A DNA stretch of 64,000 nt from Paenibacillus melissococcoides (GCA_944800085.1 CALYLO010000005.1:372001-436000); one strand, 5' to 3'. Shown: positions 18,272 through 26,409, counted from the stretch's first letter. A program made the numbers and translations. The notes: generated from the sequence alone by a model not told the origin.

Positions 18272-18895
18272 TCACTTCATCGTGTGGGAGCATAGGGCTC
18301 TGCAGAGGGATAGCGCGCGGTCCAGCACCGCTTGGTCATCGCCGAGCGAGAGGAGGCTTGGAAGGGCTCCGTCGGACTCCCCGCTCATGACGGCTTCTGG
18401 GGAGAACCAACTGATCCATAGACGCACATTGGCCGTCTCCCGGAGCAGTTCAGACATCTGCCCAAGGTCGCGGACAAGCGCAATCTTCGGAAAAGGCTCC
18501 CGCTTGAAGCCTTCGGCAATCATGATATCGACGCGGCCGCTCATCCATGCGGCGATGTCAGACAGCGATGTCGGCGCCTGCCGCATCCACCGCGTCGCGG
18601 TACCGGATGTGAGCACGGTCTCGACCGCGCCATGCTCCAGATGACACGCGCTGTCCGTGCCTGCGTCATCGAGCGCGAATTGATGCGCATCGCGCTTCGC
18701 CGTTCCGACCCGGTACCCCTCTTCCGTCAGAGCGGCGATCAGCTTGCATGCGAGCGTCGTCTTGCCGCTATTCTTATATCCTACAATTTGCAAAATAGCC
18801 GGTTGCGGGGCAATCTGCTGCATGCCCTCCCGCAGAAGCCTTTGCCGTTCGGCGGCTGTACCCCCTTCAGTGCTTGTGACGTCTGAAGATCCCAT
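18272..18895 (-). CDS. mobB: Molybdopterin-guanine dinucleotide biosynthesis protein MobB
   Basis: 207 residues. GTP-binding accessory protein of MGD synthesis. The P-loop GYKNSGKTTL is at residues 39-48, after a 30-residue N-terminal extension that is longer than usual; a start at the internal Met25 is possible, but GGAAGGAGGGAGG precedes the ATG at 18895. Further motifs are TAKRDAHQF and MIAEGFKREPFPKI, both typical of MobB. It follows moeA by 33 bp and ends 119 bp before the narG start. Confidence 0.9.
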   Translation of the reverse strand: MGSSDVTSTEGGTAAERQRLLREGMQQIAPQPAILQIVGYKNSGKTTLACKLIAALTEEGYRVGTAKRDAHQFALDDAGTDSACHLEHGAVETVLTSGTATRWMRQAPTSLSDIAAWMSGRVDIMIAEGFKREPFPKIALVRDLGQMSELLRETANVRLWISWFSPEAVMSGESDGALPSLLSLGDDQAVLDRALSLCRALCSHTMK

Positions 18896-18928
18896 GCCTG
18901 CCTCCCTCCTTCCATGACTTCATCTCCA

Positions 18929-20200
18929 CTACAGTACGATGACATCCACCAGCGAGCCCGCCTTATGGCCGTGCGGCGATCCGGGCAGGCAGATCAAACA
19001 ATTCGCATCCCGCAGCGAGACGGTAATGCTCGACATATCGCGGCCGACCGGCGCGGCCTCCAACCGGCCTTCCCGGCTGGTCAACACGCCGCGCACGAAG
19101 CGGGTGAAGCGATCCGACTTCACGTAATCGGCCGCCAATACCGCTTGCACGCGCGGCTCCGCGGCGCGTTCCGCGCCCATCATCCCGCGCAGCGCCGGTC
19201 GAAGAAATAAGCGGCAGCCGACATAGCAAGCCGCCGGATTGCCGGACAAGGCGAACAGCGGCTTGCCCTGCCGCACGCCGAACGTCGTCGGGCTGCCCGG
19301 CCGCATCATCACTTTGTTGAACTTCAGATCGCCGTCCCACGATCGGGTGATATCATACACGATATCGTGATCGCCGACCGATACGCCGCCGGTTGTGACG
19401 ACGGCATCATAGTCGGCCAACGCCTTCATTATCGCCTCGCTCGCCCGTTCGGCGTCATCCCCCACCTGTTCCAACGGGCACGGAATGCCCCCGAACTTCG
19501 TGACGGCCGCCGCGATCATCGGGCCGTTGCTGTTCCGTATTCGGCCCGGCTCCAGCGAATCATGGACATCCAGCAACTCCGATCCGGTCGCAATAATAGC
19601 GACCCGCGGCCGGCAATACACCTGCACCGCAGCCGCCCCGAACATGGCCAGCAGCGCCATCTCGCCCTGCCCGATGCGCGTCCCGGCGCGCAGGACCGTC
19701 TCGCCCGTCTCCATCTCCATGCCGATGGGCGAGACATTATCCCCCGCCGCGACCGGAGCTTTCACGAGGCAAGTAACGAAGCCCGCTGCATTCGTTCCGC
19801 CTTCGGCGGTCTTCTCATAGGGGATGACCGCATCCGCTCCGTCCGGAACGGCAGCGCCCGTCATAATGCGGGCACATTCCCCTGCGCGCAAGGCCCGCTG
19901 CGGAACCGTTCCTGCCGGGATATTGTCCACGACATTCAAGGTTACCGGCGCGTTCATGCTTGCCTTGACGGTATCCGCGGCAGCCAGAGCATACCCGTCC
20001 ATGCCCGAACGCCGGAAATGCGGCACCGGCTGCGGCGCGACGAGATCCGCCGCCAAAAAACGACCGTAACATTCCGCAAGCGGCACCTCTTCAGTATTCA
20101 TGAGCCGCACAGCCTGCAGCACGTGCTTCGTCGCCTCTTCCACCGAGATTGCCTTGCGCATGAAGGTATGCTGCTCCTTCCTTCCGCTCATCGTCTTCAT
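18929..20200 (-). CDS. moeA: Molybdopterin molybdenumtransferase MoeA
   Basis: 423 residues from the ATG at 20200 (AAAAGGGG upstream; GTG at 20203 or ATG at 20161 are alternatives). It inserts molybdate into adenylated molybdopterin. Motifs are RSGMDGYALAAADT, MTGAAVPDGADAVIPYE, the domain III entry RVAIIATGSELLD, TTGGVSVGDHDI, MMRPGSPTTFG and ALSGNPAACY. It lies 71 bp after narK with no terminator between, so it is expected on the narK transcript together with mobB. Confidence 0.95.
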   Translation of the reverse strand: MKTMSGRKEQHTFMRKAISVEEATKHVLQAVRLMNTEEVPLAECYGRFLAADLVAPQPVPHFRRSGMDGYALAAADTVKASMNAPVTLNVVDNIPAGTVPQRALRAGECARIMTGAAVPDGADAVIPYEKTAEGGTNAAGFVTCLVKAPVAAGDNVSPIGMEMETGETVLRAGTRIGQGEMALLAMFGAAAVQVYCRPRVAIIATGSELLDVHDSLEPGRIRNSNGPMIAAAVTKFGGIPCPLEQVGDDAERASEAIMKALADYDAVVTTGGVSVGDHDIVYDITRSWDGDLKFNKVMMRPGSPTTFGVRQGKPLFALSGNPAACYVGCRLFLRPALRGMMGAERAAEPRVQAVLAADYVKSDRFTRFVRGVLTSREGRLEAAPVGRDMSSITVSLRDANCLICLPGSPHGHKAGSLVDVIVL

Positions 20201-20271
20201 CACCCCTTTTCATCAACTTCAGCACATCACAATTCAATCCCATGCTCTATACTAGTCTTACTCGGATGTCG

Positions 20272-21768
20272 TCATGCATCCGGCCCAATCTCTTTGAACA
20301 CCCCGACATAGTAGCTTGTCTCGCCAAGATCATCCTTGACCGCATTAATCGTCAGATGCTCCAGATAGATGTCGCCGTTGCGCTTCTTATTCCAAATTTC
20401 GCCAACCCAAGTGTCCTTCTCCTTTAACTGGTTCCACATCGATGCGTAGAAGGCCTGATCGTGGCGTCCGGACTTCAGAAAGCCGGATTTCTGGCCGACC
20501 GCCATCTCCGGCGTGTATCCCGTCACGGCCGTGAACGCCTGGTTCACCGCCACGATATAGCCTTTCTTGTTCGTGACAAGCACCGCCTGCGAGGCGCTGT
20601 CCATAATCTGCTCCGCCAGCTTCACCTTATCCTGCCAATACAGATAGAGCACGAGCAGAAGACTGCATAAGGCCACCATCGACAGAGCCATAAAGCCGAT
20701 GGCGTAATGCCCGGTGATGGAGAACAGCATCGCCAGCATAAGCGGCGGGAAAAATCCGCCCAGTCCCCCCAGCGCCGAAATCAGGCCATTCGCGATCCCG
20801 GATTGCTTCGAGAAGTAAAGCGGAACTAATTTGAAAATGGCCCCATTCCCTATGCCTGCGCAAAAGCCTATCAACAGACAACCTATGGTATACAGGATGA
20901 TGGACGGTGAAAAAGCGAGCACGATCCCCCCGACCGTCAACCCTGCAAAAACGATGACGAGGAGCTTGAACGGATTCACCTTATCCGCCAACCAGCCGCC
21001 GACCGGCCGCATGAACGTCGCAAGCGTCACGAACCCGGCTGTGCGCAGGCCCGCATCCACCTTCTCGATGCCGAAATGGCTGACGAGATGATTCGGCAGA
21101 AACACCGTAAAAGCGACAAAAGCGCCGAACGTAATAAAATAAAAGAAACAAAGGAGCCACAGCTTCTCGTTGCGATAGATTCCTTTGATATGCTCCATCA
21201 TGGGAACTTCTAGCCTCTGCTCCCTGCGATCTCCGATCACAAAATTGGCCAGCGCAAATACGGCGAGCAGCACCAAATAGAACTGCACCGTCGTCCGCCA
21301 GCCGAATTGGGTCGCCAGCAACGGCGCGAAAAAGGTGCTCAACGCCGATCCAAGATTGCCTAGCCCGAAAATTCCATTGACGAAGCCGTGTTTCTCCCGC
21401 TCGTAATATTTCGGAAGCGACGTGACGCCGATAGAAAAGGTCGCGCCTGCGATTCCCAGGAATAAACCGCCGATCAACAGATCCGCGAAGCTGGACGCTG
21501 CGCTGATATAAAAGACAGGCAGCAGCAAAATAACAAAACTGGCGAAAAACATGTTGCGCGCGCCATACCGGTTCGTCCAATACCCGAAAGGGATTCGCAG
21601 CAGAGAACCCAATACGACCGGAACTGCTGTCACCATCGATACTTGTCCGGGAGACAGTATCATATCCTCCTTAATGAACGCGATTAGTGAAGACAAGATG
21701 CCCCACACCGCAAAACCGGATAAAAGGCTTAATGTTTGCAATGACAAGATTGATTTGGATGCCTTCAT
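20272..21768 (-). CDS. narK: Nitrate/nitrite transporter NarK with C-terminal PAS domain
   Basis: 498 residues from the second ATG (21768), which has the better spacing to GGGGAGG. Residues about 1-385 are a 12-helix MFS transporter of the NarK/NasA family, with PFGYWTNRYGARN in loop 2-3, the nitrate signature region GIFGLGNLGSALSTFFAPLL and a matching one (NGLISALGGLGGFFPPLML) in the second half. Residues about 386-498 form a complete PAS domain: EQIMDSASQAVLVTNKKGYI, then VNQAFTAVTGYTPEM, ending YYVGVFKEI. Ordinary NarK stops after helix 12, so the PAS is an added cytosolic sensor-like module of unknown ligand. Its promoter has the same tandem palindromes as narG. Confidence 0.95.
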   Translation of the reverse strand: MKASKSILSLQTLSLLSGFAVWGILSSLIAFIKEDMILSPGQVSMVTAVPVVLGSLLRIPFGYWTNRYGARNMFFASFVILLLPVFYISAASSFADLLIGGLFLGIAGATFSIGVTSLPKYYEREKHGFVNGIFGLGNLGSALSTFFAPLLATQFGWRTTVQFYLVLLAVFALANFVIGDRREQRLEVPMMEHIKGIYRNEKLWLLCFFYFITFGAFVAFTVFLPNHLVSHFGIEKVDAGLRTAGFVTLATFMRPVGGWLADKVNPFKLLVIVFAGLTVGGIVLAFSPSIILYTIGCLLIGFCAGIGNGAIFKLVPLYFSKQSGIANGLISALGGLGGFFPPLMLAMLFSITGHYAIGFMALSMVALCSLLLVLYLYWQDKVKLAEQIMDSASQAVLVTNKKGYIVAVNQAFTAVTGYTPEMAVGQKSGFLKSGRHDQAFYASMWNQLKEKDTWVGEIWNKKRNGDIYLEHLTINAVKDDLGETSYYVGVFKEIGPDA

Positions 21769-21799
21769 CCCCATACCTCCCCGTTCTTCAATCCATCAC

Positions 21800-21872
21800 G
21801 ATCCATTATTGCGGGAGACGAGGGCAAAAAAAATTGGGGAATTCCCTCATTTGACCGAAGGAGATTCCCCAT
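21800..21872 (-). promoter_or_regulatory. narK promoter with two NreC-like palindromes
   Basis: On the minus strand: GGGGAATCTCCT (21870-21859, one arm degenerate), then AGGGAATTCCCC (21847-21836), then the -10 box AATAAT (21810-21805). The centres are 23 bp apart and the proximal centre (21841.5) is 31.5 bp from the -10, the same geometry as at narG. A site for the NreC protein encoded just upstream is the obvious reading. Confidence 0.72.
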
Positions 21873-21886
21873 CTGAACCATGTGAT

Positions 21887-22891
21887 TCAATTCCAATGCA
21901 TCTCATCCAACAGCAATCGTGTCGGAACGATGAAGCGGACAGACTGTGTTGACTTTTTCGTGACGATTTCGAAATCGCATTTCAGCGACCGAATCTGCTC
22001 CATGACCGGCAGGAACAGCTCCTGGGATAGTGCATGAAGGAGAAAACTGTTGAATTCGACGCGTGTATTGCCTGTCTCTTCTTGCCCGATGACCAATTGC
22101 GCATTGACCGGAGACGATGAGACGCATGTGTTTACAAGCACTTCCAGGATCGCCGCGAATTGTTCCTGGCGTTCCCGGGATAATCTCGTGACGCGCTGAT
22201 CCAGCAGTTCGCAGGCTACGCCAGCCGACCTTGCGGCCTTAAGCAGCCGGAGGATGGGACCGGCCGCCTGACGGGCAGGCTCCCGATCTTGACCATGATC
22301 GCTTGGTTCCGCTGGCGTCTCAGACCGCTCGGCCGATTGCGATCCATTAGGCTCTGCTTGCGTAGGGAGCGGATTCTCCGATGCAGGCGGATCCATCCTG
22401 CCGCAGCGTAACCTCCGCGCATCTTCCTCGTCATAGAACCGCCCCAGCGTCCTGGCGCAGGACTGCACCCGTTCAATGTCATGTGCACTGAACTCTCTGG
22501 GGCTTCGTTGGCCCACCAGCAGCACGCCGTATGCTTTGCGGCGAACATCCGCGATCGAATCGACCGATACGCCCACACCGGATCGCAGAGATTCCACGAG
22601 AAATATCGGATACTCGAGCACCTCGTCCCGTACTTCCTCGGGAAATGCGGTGACGACATGAGGTCGCTTCCCCTGCAGCACCTTCCCGGCCATCCCTCTG
22701 CCCATTCGAACCGTAATCATCTTGTACCGCTCCGAGTTCGCTCCAAGAGCGAAGCGCCAATAGATATCGCGATATTTGCCGTCTGCCAAGGCGACAGCCA
22801 CGAAATCAAGTCCCATGTCCCGCTTCAGCTCTTCCAGTTCCCGCTGCACTTGCTGCTGCAGCGTCGGTTGGGAGGAGGATTCGTTAGTCAA
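21887..22891 (-). CDS. NreA-like GAF protein with degenerate HATPase-like C-terminus
   Basis: 334 residues. A TTG start at 22891 overlaps the nreC stop by 8 bp. Residues about 15-155 are a GAF domain (FVAVALADGKYRDIYWRFAL ... YGVLLVGQRSPREF) like NreA, the nitrate receptor that inhibits NreB in staphylococci; NreA itself is only about 150 residues. A Pro/Ser/Glu-rich linker (165-210) follows. Residues 212-334 (GVACELL, FAAILEVLVNTC, FIVPTRLLLDE) look like the N-box half of a NreB-type ATPase without the glycine-rich ATP lid. Position after nreB-nreC supports a nitrate-sensing or partner role. The HATPase likeness is my reading and needs a profile search. Confidence 0.75.
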   Translation of the reverse strand: MTNESSSQPTLQQQVQRELEELKRDMGLDFVAVALADGKYRDIYWRFALGANSERYKMITVRMGRGMAGKVLQGKRPHVVTAFPEEVRDEVLEYPIFLVESLRSGVGVSVDSIADVRRKAYGVLLVGQRSPREFSAHDIERVQSCARTLGRFYDEEDARRLRCGRMDPPASENPLPTQAEPNGSQSAERSETPAEPSDHGQDREPARQAAGPILRLLKAARSAGVACELLDQRVTRLSRERQEQFAAILEVLVNTCVSSSPVNAQLVIGQEETGNTRVEFNSFLLHALSQELFLPVMEQIRSLKCDFEIVTKKSTQSVRFIVPTRLLLDEMHWN

Positions 22892-23537
22892 AGTCCAGCA
22901 GCCCCCTTCTGTAAGCGAACTTCATCAGCTCACGGCGGTTGTTCAATTGCAGCTTGTCCATAATATTCGCCTTGTGGTTCTCCACGGTCTTCACGCTAAT
23001 CGAGAGCAGACTGGCAACCTCTTTGTTCGTATAGCCTTTGGCTACCAGCGTAAGAATTTCCTTCTCACGCTCCGTCAATGAATCGAAGGTGTCCTTCACT
23101 TCGCCTGCTTGACCTTGAAGATACCCTTCAATCACTTTTTTGGTCGCGGCCGGATGCAAGTATACGAGACCCTGATGGACCTGTTCGATGGCTTTGACAA
23201 GCTCCGAGACGGGGGCGGATTTCAAAATGTACCCGGAAGCCCCTGCCTTGAGCGAGCGGAATAAGTATTGCTCATCATCATGCATCGTCAAAATAATCAC
23301 CTTCACATCGGGCAAGGATTGCAGGAGCTCGCTCGTCGTGAATAATCCGTCGCGGCCGTTCGGCATGCTCAGATCCATCAAGACGATATCCGGCTTCATC
23401 TCAAGCGCCAACTTGATGCAGGACATGCCATCGGCCGCTTCCCCGACCACCGCAATGCCCGGCTTCGCATCCAGCACCGCGCGGAGTCCGCTGCGCACGA
23501 CGGCGTGATCATCGACAATCAATACGTTAATGTCCAC
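22884..23537 (-). CDS. nreC: Nitrate/oxygen response regulator NreC (LuxR/NarL type)
   Basis: 217 residues from the GTG at 23537, 2 bp after the nreB stop and preceded by GAGGAGGG; the longer frame from 23570 lies inside nreB. The receiver domain has the acidic pair (IVDDHAV, Asp9/Asp10), the phosphoacceptor Asp55 (VLMDLSMPNGRDG) and the conserved Lys (LKSAPVSELVKAI). The C-terminal LuxR-type HTH is LTEREKEILTLVAKGYTNKE and VKTVENHKANIMDKL. It is expected to bind the GGGGN4CCCC palindromes of narG and narK after phosphorylation by NreB. Confidence 0.92.
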   Translation of the reverse strand: MDINVLIVDDHAVVRSGLRAVLDAKPGIAVVGEAADGMSCIKLALEMKPDIVLMDLSMPNGRDGLFTTSELLQSLPDVKVIILTMHDDEQYLFRSLKAGASGYILKSAPVSELVKAIEQVHQGLVYLHPAATKKVIEGYLQGQAGEVKDTFDSLTEREKEILTLVAKGYTNKEVASLLSISVKTVENHKANIMDKLQLNNRRELMKFAYRRGLLDFD

Positions 23538-23539
23538 TA

Positions 23540-24820
23540 TTATCCCTCCTCGGTGTCTGAACGATCGCATCCGTCAAGCGGCACCCATACGTGAATGGAC
23601 GTTCCCTCTCCCGGAGCAGACTGAATGTTGAACGTGCCGCCCAAGATGTTGACCCTTTCTTCCATACTGTATAACCCTACCCCCTTGCGCAGCTCGGGAG
23701 TGATCTCGAAGCCGACCCCATAATCGCGAATAGACAGCCAGGCTTCTGCAGGGGCGAGCTTCAGCTGCACGTCCACCACGTCCGTATGCGCGTATTTTGC
23801 CGCATTCGTTAATGCCTCCTGCACAATCCGGTAGAAGGCGGTCTCTTGCGTGGCCGGCATGCGGCTGCTGTCCCCGTTTACCTTGAAGTGAACCTGAATG
23901 CCGAATTTCTGGCCATACGCGCGAAAATAAATGCGGAGCGCCGCGACGAGTCCGATATCATCCAAGGCGGCAGGACGCAGTTCAGCGGATAAGTCGCGAA
24001 TATCCTCGATCGTATTGCGTATCCCCTCTTGCAATGCGTCCAAATGATCGTCAACCGCATTCCCGCTATCCGCCCCATCGGTTCCCATCATCTCGTCTTC
24101 AAGATGCTGCTTTATCATTTCCGTCTGAATGAGAATACTGTAGAGCGATTGGCCGATCCCATCATGCAGCTCGCGCGATATTCGCTTCCGTTCATTTTCC
24201 TGAGCCGACAGGATCGAATGGGTGATCATCTTCGCAATCTGATGCTGCTCATCCAGCCGCGACTCCTCCACTTCCTGCATGCGCAATATGCTTAACCGGC
24301 CATGAACCGGATCGATATAATGAGACACGCTGGCATTGACGGACTTCGGTTCGCCGTCCGGAGTGACAAGCTGCAGCTCCGTCGGCTGAGATATGGAGTC
24401 ATGAGTGAAGCAATGCTGATAAGAACATAGCTTATTCAATCCCGGATAATTCGAGCACATCCCGCAGAAGTTGGATATCGCCGATTGGTCATCCAGCTTC
24501 AATATCGCCTGCGCAGCCTGATTCATGCGGATGATGTTCATCTCGCTGTCAAGCACCATGACACCGTACGTCGTATGCTTGAACATGTTGGCGAGCTGTT
24601 CCTGCTCCGAACGAAGTCTGCGCCCTTGGCTGTAAATCAGAAAGAAGAACAAGGTCGTAATCATCAATACGAACAGAAACGTCGGAATATAGCGCTGCCA
24701 CTCCGTATTCGCCCCGCCCAGCGTGGCCCGAATGACGAGCACGATGATGAAGGTCGTACCGATCGTTAATATTCCGTTCCATACCATAAATCTGGCAAAC
24801 CCCGCTGTTTTTCGGAACAT
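23540..24820 (-). CDS. nreB: Oxygen-sensing histidine kinase NreB, membrane-anchored
   Basis: 426 residues. Two membrane helices (about 12-32 and 44-64) precede a PAS-like sensor (residues 72-185) holding four cysteines, Cys119, Cys122, Cys132 and Cys137 (CGMCSNYPGLNKLCSYQHC), which fit a labile [4Fe-4S] oxygen sensor. The HisKA_3 motif RISRELHDGIGQSL places the phospho-His at 219. The HATPase part has EALTNAAKYA, IRDYGVGF, GVGLYSMEERV and PGEGTSIHVWVPL. The NreB of Staphylococcus carnosus is cytosolic, so the membrane anchor is different here. First gene of nreB-nreC-nreA-like, with a good promoter upstream (24869). Confidence 0.92.
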   Translation of the reverse strand: MFRKTAGFARFMVWNGILTIGTTFIIVLVIRATLGGANTEWQRYIPTFLFVLMITTLFFFLIYSQGRRLRSEQEQLANMFKHTTYGVMVLDSEMNIIRMNQAAQAILKLDDQSAISNFCGMCSNYPGLNKLCSYQHCFTHDSISQPTELQLVTPDGEPKSVNASVSHYIDPVHGRLSILRMQEVEESRLDEQHQIAKMITHSILSAQENERKRISRELHDGIGQSLYSILIQTEMIKQHLEDEMMGTDGADSGNAVDDHLDALQEGIRNTIEDIRDLSAELRPAALDDIGLVAALRIYFRAYGQKFGIQVHFKVNGDSSRMPATQETAFYRIVQEALTNAAKYAHTDVVDVQLKLAPAEAWLSIRDYGVGFEITPELRKGVGLYSMEERVNILGGTFNIQSAPGEGTSIHVWVPLDGCDRSDTEEG

Positions 24821-24863
24821 GAACCGTTGCTCCCCCTAATGAAAATGAAAATATCCATACGAA

Positions 24864-24892
24864 AGTCTATCACGAATGAGTCATCGTATCAA
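24864..24892 (-). promoter_or_regulatory. Sigma-A-like promoter of the nreB operon
   Basis: On the minus strand TTGATA (24892-24887), a spacer of exactly 17 bp, and TAGACT (24869-24864), about 44 bp before the nreB start. The start has AGGGGGAG upstream. No GGGGN4CCCC palindrome is seen, so the sensor operon looks constitutive. Confidence 0.6.
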
Positions 24893-25080
24893 AGTAAATG
24901 TGACGCATGCCGCCTCTCAAATCGCCCGATTTCCATTTTCCATATCATCCGCAGACACGGTAACGTTCATGCCGGCTCTTCCGTTAACCCGCTGCATTCC
25001 GGCTCGAATTTGGTATAGATATTCTCTGTCTGGCAGCATGGAAGGAGAACATAATCAGGATAAGGGGGAAAGCGGACGTA

Positions 25081-25188
25081 TGGAGAACGTGCGAAAAATA
25101 TTGGAGGAGCGGCGCGTTCCGTTCGACATCATCCGGCATAAGCAGCCCATTCGCTCGCTGTCAAGTTCACCTATTCCATTGATGCCAT
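25081..25188 (+). pseudogene. 5' fragment of a YbaK-like aminoacyl-tRNA deacylase
   Basis: MENVRKILEERRVPFDIIRHKQPIRS is the usual N-terminus of YbaK/ProX-type editing proteins; the frame then ends within ten codons in unrelated residues. No later YbaK motif (the conserved Lys region) was found before 25560. A one-domain remnant in a decaying stretch. Confidence 0.55.
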
Positions 25189-25510
25189 GAACGAGAATTG
25201 TCTAACCTGGATCCGAAAAAAATGACTTCATTCTGGAAAAGTTTTGCCTGCACCCCTTTCCTCTTCTCACCTCAATGGCAAACAGCGACGAAGTATCGCC
25301 TGCAGAATGCTTGCCGTCACCTGAATCCCAATGCGCTATGAATGAACTTGCTCCAATATATCCATCAATGCCTCGGTAGACGAATATCAGACGGGCAGAT
25401 GAATTCCTCTTGCTGCAGGGATATATTTACCTGTCCATTAGATGCCGGAATGGGTAGCTATCCCTTCCCAGGCTTTTGTCGGGAGATGCTGATGCTGCGG
25501 AACTTGCCAA
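25189..25510. other. Intergenic remnant sequence, no gene seen
   Basis: No open frame with family likeness. There is no T-box signature (no AGGGTGGNACCGCG-like anticodon/antiterminator segment), although an aminoacyl-tRNA synthetase follows. Confidence 0.4.
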
Positions 25511-25514
25511 CATC

Positions 25515-25563
25515 TTAACTTGCCTTACCATCTTTTACAATGAAAATTTCGGGAAAGGGGGTG
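25515..25563 (+). promoter_or_regulatory. Possible promoter and extended Shine-Dalgarno of the Asp/Asn leader
   Basis: TTAACT (25515-25520) and TACAAT (25536-25541) with a short 15-bp spacer form a weak promoter candidate. The following AAAGGGGGTGATC (about 25554-25566) matches the 16S 3' end over eleven of twelve positions of AAGGAGGTGATC and sits three bases before the leader ATG, so the leader is very likely translated. Confidence 0.5.
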
Positions 25564-25568
25564 ATCAC

Positions 25569-25838
25569 ATGGACGACGGCGATGATGACGATGACAACAA
25601 CAATATCTTCAACTCACGGAACAATCGAATAAGGGGGATGTTACGATGTCTATTAACAAGGAATCCGAAGTCCGTGTGCTTTGCTCCACGGTCTCCCGTT
25701 GCGAAGGACGGCAAGTCAGCATTCAAGGATGGGTGCACGGCGTGCGTCATCTGGGGCAGGTGGCCTTCATGGATGTCCGCGACCGCAGCGGCATCGTTCA
25801 ATGTGTGCTCGAGGGAAAAGGGCTTGACCTGTCCTTGA
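25569..25838 (+). CDS. Leader peptide rich in Asp and Asn codons, upstream of aspS
   Basis: The frame begins at ATG 25569 after an extended ribosome site. Of residues 2-9, seven are Asp (GAC GAC GGC GAT GAT GAC GAT GAC); residues 10-12, 15, 18 and 19 are Asn. The frame then runs over the ribosome site and start (25646) of the aspartyl-tRNA synthetase gene in another frame and stops only at 25836. Known synthetase and amino acid leaders pause on codons for the amino acid of the controlled pathway. Asp plus Asn is what a non-discriminating AspRS, which charges both tRNA(Asp) and tRNA(Asn), would need. The regulatory role is inference; the codon runs are seen directly. The downstream gene is broken. 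Confidence 0.6.
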   Translation: MDDGDDDDDNNNIFNSRNNRIRGMLRCLLTRNPKSVCFAPRSPVAKDGKSAFKDGCTACVIWGRWPSWMSATAAASFNVCSREKGLTCP

Positions 25839-26133
25839 CGCTGGAATCGGTCGTTGCCGTCCATGGCCGGGCCGTCCCGGCAGCGAAGGCGGCGAACGGT
25901 ATCGAAATCCATGTCGATCGGGTGGAAGTGCTGAATCGGGCCGCGTCCCCGCTGCCGTTCGATCTGAACAAGAAGCATTTGAAGGTCAGGCTACCTGGAG
26001 CTGTTCCGGTACGGCATGCCGCCGCATGGCGGCTTCGCCATCGGGCTGGAGCGGCTTACCTCGCGCCTGCTCGGCCTCGGCAATGTGCGGGAAGCTTCCG
26101 CCTTCCCGCGGGATCGCAACCGGCTGGCGCCGT
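25646..26133 (+). pseudogene. aspS: Aspartyl-tRNA synthetase (AspS2 type) with large internal deletion
   Basis: The 5' part (about 110 codons) is the OB-fold anticodon-binding domain: VSIQGWVHGVRHLGQVAFMD, VRDRSGIVQCVLEG, GIEIHVDRVEVLNRAASPLP. After KHLKVRLP the frame jumps directly to the end of the protein, and a one-base shift puts it out of frame. The other frame reads YLELFRYGMPPHGGFAIGLE, RLTSRLLGLGNVREASAFPR, DRNRLAP-stop, which is class II motif 3 and the C-terminus. Motifs 1 and 2, about 270 residues, are missing. The short type without the bacterial insertion domain suggests a non-discriminating, archaeal-like AspRS. It cannot be active. Confidence 0.85.
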
Positions 26134-26153
26134 GATGCAGGAAGGAACAAAGG

Positions 26154-26182
26154 CAAAGGGCTTTCGGTATGGAAGCCCTTTG
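26154..26182 (+). terminator. Hairpin after the aspS remnant
   Basis: Perfect 10-bp inverted repeat CAAAGGGCTT / AAGCCCTTTG with a 9-base loop, 21 bp after the aspS stop. The following T content is poor, but the position suggests the original terminator. Confidence 0.55.
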
Positions 26183-26409
26183 TATGCTCTTACGGCAACA
26201 CGGCTCCAGCAAGAAGCGTGTCGAAGCGGTAACTGGCTTCCATCGGTTAGACCGCGTGCCGCTTCTTCCATCCGGGGAATAAGGCGGGAATCGCGCGGCC
26301 TGGACCTTCGATATGCCATATTCGCAGTCACCGCCTTTCCCGCCAGGGCCGAGACGCGAACCTGCCGAACCCGCTCGAAGTTCCTGTAGTTGTTCCTCTC
26401 CGTGCCCCG

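Noticed and set aside
25189..25640. T-box leader for aspS
   Set aside because: No specifier loop or antiterminator signature is visible; the Asp/Asn leader peptide explains the region better.
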